Source: Clostridia bacterium
Lineage (GTDB): Bacteria > Bacillota_A > Clostridia > Christensenellales > Aristaeellaceae
NCBI GenBank assembly: GCA_017530275.1
Contig: JAFXMP010000324.1
Location: 1-10,112, forward strand
Length of the DNA stretch: 10,112 bases
Direction of reading: 5' to 3'
Part shown: in pieces, positions 5,541 to 10,112 of the stretch
How the letters are laid out: each line of letters begins with the position of its first letter
Numbering within the stretch: the first letter of the stretch is position 1
Translations under genes and position numbers: made by a program
Notes under the pieces: generated by a model
Told to the model about the DNA's origin: nothing
Database searches by the model: none
What the model saw: only the letters and a program-made list of their open reading frames with translations

Positions 5541-6092
5541 TTATCCCTCCTGTGTTTCATCTTCATCCCAAAATACGCACAGCGGCTCATAGCTGATTTT
5601 TTCGATCTGCCGCATGATGGCCCGCGCGTTTTCCGGAACGATCAGCGCGCTTACCAGCATATCCCCGTAACATGCCACCAGCGGCGTCCTGCCCTCTTTC
5701 TTCCGCGCGCAGTACATGAATTTTCCTTCCTTGTTTTCGCCCGGTTTCAGCAGCGCCGTGTCAATGAACAGCAAGCCGTCCGTTCCCTTGAGCGCCCGGT
5801 AAAAATCCCCGCCGTAGAACACAATCCCCAAATCCTCCAGCATTTCCTCGCCTTGCATCGGTTCCAGGGAAAAGCGCTCTTCATCCGGCACAGGCGTTTC
5901 ATGGATGATGATTTTTTCTTTCTTCTTTTCGTCAATGTCGAAAATAACCGGGATAATATCCGTCGTGATCCTGATTCCTTCCACGGGCCAGCTTGCTTTT
6001 CCGTTGCTGATATACTGCCGCCCGTTCTCGCAGTCGAAAATGTAAAACGCTTCCCTTTCCATGCACGCTTTCTTGATCGCTTGAATTTTCAT
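5541..6092 (-). CDS. Hypothetical phage protein (183 aa)
   Basis: Unrecognised soluble protein. I use ATG 6092 because GGAGG lies 9 bases upstream; a longer frame from a TTG at 6116 would overlap the methyltransferase stop and has no SD. The N-terminus is beta-rich (REAFYIFDCENGRQYISNG, then IRITTDIIPVIFDID). An acidic/basic linker (DEKKKEK) separates it from a C-terminal part with GLLFIDTALLKPGENKEG and a final helix, ENARAIMRQIEKIS, ending WDEDETQEG. The acidic tail is typical of small phage accessory proteins. It is coupled to the gene before and after. Function unknown. Confidence 0.7.
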   Translation of the reverse strand: MKIQAIKKACMEREAFYIFDCENGRQYISNGKASWPVEGIRITTDIIPVIFDIDEKKKEKIIIHETPVPDEERFSLEPMQGEEMLEDLGIVFYGGDFYRALKGTDGLLFIDTALLKPGENKEGKFMYCARKKEGRTPLVACYGDMLVSALIVPENARAIMRQIEKISYEPLCVFWDEDETQEG

Positions 6093-6112
6093 GTACGCTA
6101 TCCTCCGTTTTT

Positions 6113-6957
6113 TCAAAAGCTCATCTGCTCCGGCTCGTTTTTCTTCACCGCCTGGAACAGGTTCATTTGCGCTTTCTCCGCCTCCAGCCGCTCCTTTGCT
6201 TTCCGGTAATAATCCGGGTCGATCTCAAATCCCCAGTATTCCAGGCCCGCCCGGTGACAGGCTATCAAGCTGCTTGCGCTGCCGACGTGGGTGTCCAGAA
6301 TTTTCATGCCCGGTTTCGCGTATCGGTCAATGATCCATTCATACAGCTTGATCGGCTTTGCCGTCGGGTGAAAACGCTGCTCTTTGCTGGTTCCTTGTGG
6401 AGCGGCTTCAAACACTTTTGCGTTGCCCTTGAAACTTGTCCAGGCATATTCCGCCATCGCCATGCTGAAATTTTCGCTGATACTCAGCTTTCGCCATACC
6501 AGAAAGCACCGCGTCGGCGGTAAATCGAAGTAATTTCCTCCCCAAATGATTTGATCGCGTGAAACGCGGAAAAGCTCCTGAAAATACTCTTTCCCTGGGG
6601 CAACGTCCCACGCAATGATTTTTTTGCCGTATTTTTTCGACCATGTTCCGCCTGTTCTTTCGACGGCTCCCCGGAGTGCGCCCCCCCCGCATATATTTTC
6701 GGAAGGTTGTCCCGCCCGCGAATCGGTTCCAGTTTCTTGTATCTGTCGAACCTGTTCCCGAACCGGTTCCACCGTTTTGTATCGGTTGAACCATCCGCCG
6801 AACCGCGTACCCCCCCGATTCCTGAGTTGCCGTCACCGTAAGGCGGGTCTACAATTGCCAAATCGAAAAATCCGTCTGGAAAGCGCTTCATCGCTTCCAC
6901 GCAGTCCATGTTATAAAAGCCCGGTTCCATGGGATACTGTTCTTTCCCGTCTCCCAT
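6113..6957 (-). CDS. Phage DNA methyltransferase (N4-cytosine/N6-adenine type), broken by a -1 frameshift
   Basis: SAM-dependent DNA methyltransferase of the arrangement with catalytic motif IV first. From ATG 6957 (SD GGAGG), DLAIVDPPYG places DPPY at residues 37-40. The other half lies in a different frame: KKIIAWDVAPGKEYFQELF, IIWGGNYFDLPPTRCF, EYAWTSFKGNAKVF, HPTAKPIKLYEWII, then SAM-binding motif I, KILDTHVGSASSLIACHRAG, and GFEIDPDYY. The first frame would end at 6484 with an unrelated tail. A -1 shift is required between 6836 and 6681, where the first frame and the second are both open. Two G runs on the minus strand lie there: G7 at 6810-6816 and G8 at 6681-6688. One added G in either restores the enzyme (about 280 aa). 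The break could be phase variation, decay, programmed slippage or a read error. Target sequence unknown; no restriction partner in the window. Confidence 0.82.
6717..6792 (-). repeat. Imperfect 40-base tandem repeat inside the methyltransferase gene
   Basis: Two copies start GGTTC-A/G-AC-C/A-GATACAA and match at 28 of 36 compared bases, 40 bases apart. Because 40 is not a multiple of 3, they are read in different frames: the frame open at the 5' part reads copy 2 as RFDRYKKLEPIR, while the frame of the 3' part reads copy 1 as WFNRYKTVEPVR. Both give the same R-Y-K-x-x-EP motif. Confidence 0.6.
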
Positions 6958-6961
6958 GGCC

Positions 6962-7297
6962 TTAATCCTCCGCCAGCAGCCCGCTGAATTTGTGGTTGTC
7001 GTAATCATCCAGCGCCGCCGCCGTCGCCCGGCTCTGCTCAATGAGCGCCCTGCGCCGTTCCACCTTTTCCGCCTCGTCGCGCTCAATCCTGTCCAGCTTT
7101 TCCAGCCGCGCTTTCATCGTTTCCAACTGCTTTACGATCTGCGCATAAAGCCCCAGCTTTCCTTCCGCCGCCCGCAATACGCCCTTGTCTTTCGCGTTCA
7201 GGCAGTCCAGCTTTTCCATGATCCGCAGCTCGTTGATAAGTTCGCTTGCGCTGTAGTTCTTGCCGTCCCGGCCCTGCCGTATCTCCTGCGCGCTCAT
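6962..7297 (-). CDS. Hypothetical coiled-coil phage protein (111 aa)
   Basis: Unrecognised protein, almost wholly alpha-helical and charged. A middle stretch, LGLYAQIVKQLETMKARLEK, runs into LDRIERDEAEKVERRRALIE, which predicts a coiled coil over about residues 48-88. The C-terminus, DDYDNHKFSGLLAED, is acidic. The start overlaps the stop of the gene before by 4 bases (ATGA), with GGAGG upstream, and its terminal codons GAGGAT plus the stop provide the SD for the methyltransferase. The position directly before a methyltransferase does not by itself say more. Function unknown. Confidence 0.7.
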   Translation of the reverse strand: MSAQEIRQGRDGKNYSASELINELRIMEKLDCLNAKDKGVLRAAEGKLGLYAQIVKQLETMKARLEKLDRIERDEAEKVERRRALIEQSRATAAALDDYDNHKFSGLLAED

Positions 7298-7545
7298 TTT
7301 CCCGGCCTCCTCCCGATTCTTTCAATGCAGAAAACGTCATTCCAGATAGCGCCCCGCTCCCCGCGTTCCATTTCCGCCAGTTGCAGGAAAATCCCCGCGC
7401 AGGTGTTCCCAACGTTCGGCCCGTATTCGCTGATAAACATAGGAGAGCAGATAATCGCCTCCGCGTGACGGAACGCCACCGCCACGTTTTCGCAAAACGC
7501 CTGAAAGCGGTATCGGCCGAAAAACACCGTGACCCTGTATTTCAT
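7294..7545 (-). CDS. Small hypothetical phage protein (83 aa)
   Basis: Unrecognised soluble protein beginning MKYRVTVFFGRYRFQAFCEN. It shows an alternating strand pattern (YRVTVFF, FRHAEAIICSP), followed by YGPNVGNTCAGIFLQLAEME and a basic tail. Four cysteines and an NxxNT loop are visible, but no metal motif is clear. It has a strong SD (AGGAGG) and starts inside the stop of the small membrane-protein gene before it (ATGA). No function assigned. Confidence 0.65.
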   Translation of the reverse strand: MKYRVTVFFGRYRFQAFCENVAVAFRHAEAIICSPMFISEYGPNVGNTCAGIFLQLAEMERGERGAIWNDVFCIERIGRRPGK

Positions 7546-7664
7546 GCCCGCGTCCTCCTTTTTTCGGCGCGCGCCAGCCGCTCCGCCTGTTCTCCCAATG
7601 TTTCAGGCCGCGCCAGCGCGAACAACGCCGCAATGCCCAGCACAAAAGCGCCAATCAGTTCCAT
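7542..7664 (-). CDS. Small single-span membrane protein (40 aa)
   Basis: Short gene with an excellent SD (GGGAGG, 7 bases before ATG 7664) and a coupled end (its TGA overlaps the next ATG). The protein begins MELIGAFVLGIAALFALARP: residues 3-18 form one hydrophobic span, followed by a strongly amphipathic, basic helix, LGEQAERLARAEKRRTRA. This gives an N-out or N-in single anchor with a cytosolic positive tail. The layout recalls small phage membrane proteins (holin-like or exclusion proteins), but nothing specific supports either role. Confidence 0.65.
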   Translation of the reverse strand: MELIGAFVLGIAALFALARPETLGEQAERLARAEKRRTRA

Positions 7665-7666
7665 GG

Positions 7667-7978
7667 TTATTCCTCCCTTAATGCCTGTATTTTCGCCCAT
7701 TGATCCTTGGAGAACCAATAGCGCTTAATCCTGTCCGCCACTTCGCGCGGCAGTTTTTCCCCGTGCGCTTCTATCCGGTCGTGCGCGTACACCGTTGCGA
7801 ACACATAGCCCACAAACTCCATGATGGTCGCGTATGTCGAATTACAGCCTATCCCGATCGGTTGCCCGTTGCAGTATAAAAAGTTGCCGTCCGCATCGAT
7901 CTTGATATGAAGCTCCTTCGCTATGGGCCGGATCGCTTCCAGCGCCCTTTCCGTGTCCGGCGTCCTTTCCTTTGCCAT
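7667..7978 (-). CDS. Hypothetical phage protein (103 aa)
   Basis: Unrecognised soluble protein. It starts MAKERTPDTERALEAIRPIA (helix), then a short beta unit, LHIKIDADGNFLYCNGQPIG. A helix with aromatic residues follows (YATIMEFVGYVFATVYAHDR), then REVADRIKRYWFSKDQWAKI. The DADGNFLYCNGQPIGIG segment resembles a beta hairpin. The ATG at 7978 has GGGGGA upstream. It lies 2 bases before the small membrane-protein gene, whose SD overlaps its stop region. A strong hairpin (8000-8020) sits just upstream of its SD and could modulate its translation. Function unknown. Confidence 0.7.
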   Translation of the reverse strand: MAKERTPDTERALEAIRPIAKELHIKIDADGNFLYCNGQPIGIGCNSTYATIMEFVGYVFATVYAHDRIEAHGEKLPREVADRIKRYWFSKDQWAKIQALREE

Positions 7979-7999
7979 GCTGTTATCCCCCTATTATTT

Positions 8000-8020
8000 C
8001 CCGGCCCATAAAGGGCCGGG
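8000..8020. promoter_or_regulatory. Strong intergenic hairpin upstream of the 103-aa protein gene
   Basis: CCCGGCCC-ATAAA-GGGCCGGG is a perfect 8-bp GC stem with a 5-base loop. It fills most of the 51-base gap between the DUF6273 gene and the next gene. Neither side has a run of T, so it is not a standard terminator. It may be a partial attenuator, an mRNA-processing or stability hairpin that sets different levels of the two proteins, or a protein binding site. Confidence 0.5.
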
Positions 8021-8029
8021 ATTGTGCGA

Positions 8030-8749
8030 TTATTTCCGATGAATGCAGAAGCCGAACCACAGGCCGCGCGAATTGTACGCGCTGAGGTTGTACGCGTTGC
8101 CGTTCGCGTAGACCGTGGCGAAGAAGTTCACGCTGCGCGGGAGGACCGAACGAAGGAAAGTACTCACCGCGGAGGTGTGATCCGGTTGGAACCTCCGCCG
8201 CGCTTTCGCGTCTTTCAGCAGTTCCGTGTATTCCGGCCCCATGGTTTCGTATCGGTCGCCGCCGAACACTTCCCGGAAAGACGGAGGCCATACCAAATCC
8301 GGTGTTGCTTCATTGTGAATGATTTTGCCATCTGTGCCCCGGCTCTCCGTGTACTTTGTCACCAGCGCTATGTGGTCGAAAACGTTGGTGTAAAGCTCCG
8401 CAATCAGTGAAATGATCCTGCAAACGTAGCCCTCGCGCATATCGCTGTGCGCCCAGCCGCCAATGGCCCCAGTGCCGCTCATCCAGCCATCTTCCCATTC
8501 CGTCGCCCAGCGGCAATTCATGGGCCAAAATGAACGCGTGTTGAATTTGGTCAGCAGCGTCACGTCGGCGCGGCCCGTGCCGTCCGCCAGTTCGTCCGCT
8601 TCCCGGCCCGCAATCAGCAGCCCCAGGTCACCCTCCGGCCCCAGGTTGAAGGGCAGTTCATCCCCGATTTTGTGGTTTTCCCAAAACCTGCCCGCGTCCA
8701 GCGCCTCCAGCTCCTTGTCCAAAATGGCCCTTGCTTCCTTGATCTCCAT
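8030..8749 (-). CDS. DUF6273-type protein, lectin/FGE-like C-terminus
   Basis: Protein of 239 aa resembling the DUF6273 family. Family-like landmarks occur in order: KIGDE (residues 27-31), a substrate-like core with GGWAHSDMREG (97-107), IALVTKYTES (127-136), a REVFGG block (159-164), and the C-terminal segment TFLRSVLPRSVNFFATVYAN to GLWFGFCI (197-236). That tail matches the familiar pattern WLRSP...F...V...G...N...GV-x-FGFC. It is rich in Asn and Tyr codons (AAC, TAC), as in proteins diversified by retroelements. Members are abundant in gut Firmicutes and their phages, but their function is not settled. SD GGAGG precedes ATG 8749. Its place in an early operon, not with tail genes, is unusual for a host-binding protein. 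Confidence 0.68.
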   Translation of the reverse strand: MEIKEARAILDKELEALDAGRFWENHKIGDELPFNLGPEGDLGLLIAGREADELADGTGRADVTLLTKFNTRSFWPMNCRWATEWEDGWMSGTGAIGGWAHSDMREGYVCRIISLIAELYTNVFDHIALVTKYTESRGTDGKIIHNEATPDLVWPPSFREVFGGDRYETMGPEYTELLKDAKARRRFQPDHTSAVSTFLRSVLPRSVNFFATVYANGNAYNLSAYNSRGLWFGFCIHRK

Positions 8750-8770
8750 GGTTGTTATCCTCCTTCTTTT

Positions 8771-9379
8771 TTATCCCCATTGCGCAGCCATCGCTTTTGC
8801 GATGCCTGGAAAGGTCTTGCTCCGCGTTTTCGGGTCGCGTTCTTTCCGGCCCTGAAACCGCCTGTAGTTCCCGTGTGCGTCCTTGCACCCGCCGTTTACA
8901 TACGGTTCATGATGTTCCATGATCTCCGTCGGCATAAGAGGCGGAAGCCCCTTTAACCATAAGCAAGTCCGTTTGCTGTATGGATGCCCGAACTCATACG
9001 GCTGTATTGCTTGCGTATATGGCGGAAGCCCGACAATTTTCATCGGCGTAGGATTTTCAATGGCGATTCGTTCGCAATCCGCTTCAAAAAAACGCATGAA
9101 GAAAGTCCTTGCCTCCATGGCCTTTTGAAACCTCTCCTCCTGCAATACCCCCCCCACTCGCATTCTGACGGCCCCGGCGTTTGTCATGTAGGTGCAAGGC
9201 GGATGCGCTATGATTAAATCCCATCGGATTTTCAGCAGCTCAAGCGCGTCCGCCTTGATGTGCCATTCAGGATGCCCTCCGGAACACTCTTGTAAGTCGC
9301 AGCTATACGCCTCATGTCCTCTTTCCCGGAACGCCGTACAAACGGCTTGGCTTTCTTCACAGGCGACCAGTACCCGCAT
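8771..9379 (-). CDS. Dcm-like putative cytosine-C5 DNA methyltransferase homologue
   Basis: Phage protein of 202 aa with a methyltransferase fold. The N-terminus MRVLVACEESQAVCTAFRER plus AYSCDLQE looks like SAM-binding motifs I and II. DLIIAHPPCTYM (residues 54-65) carries the PPC motif IV with a candidate catalytic Cys62, and IAIENPTP (106-112) looks like motif VI (ENV-type). A well-conserved block follows: GLPPYTQAIQPYEFGHPYSK and RTCLWLKGLPP, ending SKTFPGIAKAMAAQWG. It is shorter than standard C5 enzymes and lacks an obvious target-recognition domain, so true activity is open; it may be a specialised phage variant. A G8 run (9148-9155) sits in frame at VGGV. ATG 9379 has GGAGG from the upstream gene's last codons. 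Confidence 0.8.
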   Translation of the reverse strand: MRVLVACEESQAVCTAFRERGHEAYSCDLQECSGGHPEWHIKADALELLKIRWDLIIAHPPCTYMTNAGAVRMRVGGVLQEERFQKAMEARTFFMRFFEADCERIAIENPTPMKIVGLPPYTQAIQPYEFGHPYSKRTCLWLKGLPPLMPTEIMEHHEPYVNGGCKDAHGNYRRFQGRKERDPKTRSKTFPGIAKAMAAQWG

Positions 9380-9384
9380 TGTGC

Positions 9385-9594
9385 CTATTCCTCCAGCATG
9401 TTCACCACACCGTAAGTGTGGTTTTTGGGGTTGCATTCCCGATAGCTGCAATACTGCGTGATCTCCGGCTTTTTCCCTCCCTTGATGTAGATGCAATTTT
9501 CCATGCTATTGTGCTTCTGCGCCGTTTTTGCCTCGTTCAGCATCTTTTCAAGTTCTTCCAGGGTGATGCGCAGCCCATTCTTTGTATATTCCAT
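9385..9594 (-). CDS. Small hypothetical phage protein with cysteines (69 aa)
   Basis: Unrecognised protein from ATG 9594, with a strong SD (AAGGAGGATAACAACC before the start). Upstream open frame without an SD was excluded. The first half is a helix, GLRITLEELEKMLNEAKTAQ. The second half has Cys34, then a segment around YCSYRECNPKNHTYG with two more Cys and a His: a possible small metal-binding turn, but one ligand short of a clear zinc site. It ends MLEE, with those codons forming the SD of the methyltransferase 5 bases on. It is the first gene of the early operon after the plus-strand insertion. Function unknown. Confidence 0.65.
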   Translation of the reverse strand: MEYTKNGLRITLEELEKMLNEAKTAQKHNSMENCIYIKGGKKPEITQYCSYRECNPKNHTYGVVNMLEE

Positions 9595-9608
9595 GGTTGT
9601 TATCCTCC

Positions 9609-9638
9609 TTGTATTTTTCAATCCTTCCGTGCTACAAT
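9609..9638 (+). promoter_or_regulatory. Extended -10 promoter for the plus-strand gene
   Basis: TGC-TACAAT (9630-9638) is an extended -10 box. TTGTAT at 9609-9614 could be a -35 at 18 bases spacing (3 of 6 matches). An SD (AAAGGAG, 9646-9652) and ATG follow within 30 bases. The site lies between two genes read the other way, so it is needed if the plus-strand gene is expressed on its own. Confidence 0.5.
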
Positions 9639-9661
9639 GTGCCTGAAAGGAGTTGTTGATA

Positions 9662-10015
9662 ATGAATCTTGATCTCCTGCCCTTTTCCGATGCGGAAGAA
9701 AAAATCATCCGCTCTTATGCCCGAAAGAAACATATTGTTTACATACCAGATGATCCGACACAGGATAAATTTCTTGATTTGGGCTTTCTGGAAAGGGATT
9801 TCTCAGAACCTCCAGCGGCCCATTTCAGCCCCGCCCAGCGCTTTCTAAGGCCGACCGTTATCTGCTTCCGTTATGTGGATGAAAGAAAACGTCAAAGAAA
9901 GGAGCACTGTCTTGTCACGCGCCGCTTTTGGATTTCCACCGCGATTCCGGTTATCGCCCTTGTCCTTTCAATATTATCCATAGCTTTAGACATATACCAG
10001 CAGCTTGTACGATGA
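9662..10015 (+). CDS. Hypothetical C-terminally anchored membrane protein (117 aa), moron-like
   Basis: The only supported plus-strand gene. ATG 9662 is chosen over two TTGs because AAAGGAG sits 9 bases upstream. The first 85 residues are soluble: LPFSDAEEKIIRSYARKKHI, an aromatic/Pro loop, then a basic stretch with RYVDERKRQRKEHCLVTRR. One transmembrane helix follows (WISTAIPVIALVLSILSIAL, about residues 90-109), with a short tail DIYQQLVR. Positive residues before the span put the soluble domain in the cytosol. It has its own promoter and a downstream terminator, opposed to all neighbours, which is the hallmark of a moron or a host-altering gene. The family is not recognised. Its last 65 bases overlap, in antisense, the end of the next gene. 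Confidence 0.7.
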   Translation: MNLDLLPFSDAEEKIIRSYARKKHIVYIPDDPTQDKFLDLGFLERDFSEPPAAHFSPAQRFLRPTVICFRYVDERKRQRKEHCLVTRRFWISTAIPVIALVLSILSIALDIYQQLVR

Positions 10016-10106
10016 CCACCGCCACCCAAAGCGCATCCGGAAGCCACCAGAACCTGTCGTAAAACGGTTTCTTTTCCCGCCGCGCGCGGGATTTTTCTTT
10101 ATCCAT
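9951..10106 (-). CDS. Small membrane protein (51 aa) convergent with the plus-strand gene
   Basis: A frame from ATG 10106 to TAA 9951. It begins MDKEKSRARREKKPFYDRFW, a basic cytosolic head. A transmembrane segment follows, WLPDALWVAVVIVQAAGICL (residues 21-40), continuing KLWIILKGQGR. The GGAACC before the start resembles the AACCATGG leader of other genes here, but the SD itself is cut by the window edge. It overlaps the plus-strand gene by 65 bases, tail to tail, both overlapping parts coding hydrophobic residues or the end of a span. Positive-head-plus-span design is coherent, so I judge it a real small gene. Function unknown. Confidence 0.5.
   Translation of the reverse strand: MDKEKSRARREKKPFYDRFWWLPDALWVAVVIVQAAGICLKLWIILKGQGR
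10076..10099 (+). terminator. Terminator-like hairpin after the plus-strand gene
   Basis: CCCGC-CGCGC-GCGGG (5-bp stem, 5-base loop) followed by ATTTTTCTTT. It lies 60 bases past the stop of the plus-strand gene and points along it. It overlaps the 5' coding part of the minus-strand membrane-protein gene, so it may have been shaped by both. The stem is short but GC-rich. Confidence 0.45.
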
Positions 10107-10112
10107 GGTTCC

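Noticed and set aside
5229..6209. 326-aa open frame on the plus strand
   Set aside because: It is antisense to three minus-strand genes with SDs and coupled junctions, has no SD, and its composition (His, Phe, Arg, Pro rich) is typical of shadow frames in GC-rich DNA.
8030..8133. Confident call of a diversity-generating retroelement variable region
   Set aside because: No template repeat or reverse transcriptase is present in the window; the codon pattern alone is not enough, so it is kept only as a finding to check.
1..10112. CRISPR arrays, rRNA genes and IS elements
   Set aside because: No regularly spaced direct repeats, rRNA-like sequence, transposase or terminal inverted repeats of an IS were seen.

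Overview
The window looks like part of a tailed-phage or prophage genome from a moderately GC-rich Firmicute, most likely a gut Clostridia (Oscillospiraceae-like) host. The evidence is the strong AGGAGG-type ribosome binding sites on nearly every gene, small tightly packed genes, and phage families typical of that group: P27 TerS, HNH, a DUF1492-like sigma-related regulator, a DUF1064 nuclease and DUF6273. Host assignment is inference. Almost all coding is on the minus strand, so transcription runs from right to left.

Right edge (about 9600-10112): a plus-strand gene for a small C-terminally anchored membrane protein has its own extended -10 promoter, ribosome binding site and terminator. It converges on and overlaps a small minus-strand membrane-protein gene, and looks like a moron (an independently expressed accessory gene). 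Middle right (about 4250-9600, minus strand): an early/accessory operon of a small ORF, a Dcm-like cytosine methyltransferase homologue, a DUF6273-type protein, several small hypothetical proteins, a second (N4/N6-type) DNA methyltransferase broken by a -1 frameshift in a G-rich stretch, a DUF1064 putative nuclease carrying an in-frame palindromic repeat, and an XRE repressor-like protein followed by a terminator hairpin. Junctions are 3-5 bases or short overlaps, and the SD often lies in the last codons of the upstream gene, so translational coupling is likely.

Centre (about 3034-4250): a gene-poor stretch with a tRNA-like relic and inverted repeats lies upstream of an HUH-type rolling-circle replication initiator gene. 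Left (1-3037): a DUF1492/ArpU-like late regulator, split by a frameshift, then an HNH endonuclease, a structured GC-rich interval with a terminator (possible cos region), the small terminase and the large terminase, which runs off the left edge. The logic is replication and DNA-modification genes, then a late-gene switch, then packaging.

The most notable features are the HUH Rep next to a strong dyad in what otherwise looks like a terminase-packaged phage, G7/G8 tracts in two different methyltransferase genes (one out of frame), the palindromic element accommodated inside a nuclease gene, and the DUF6273 protein with an Asn/Tyr-rich C-terminus in an early operon.
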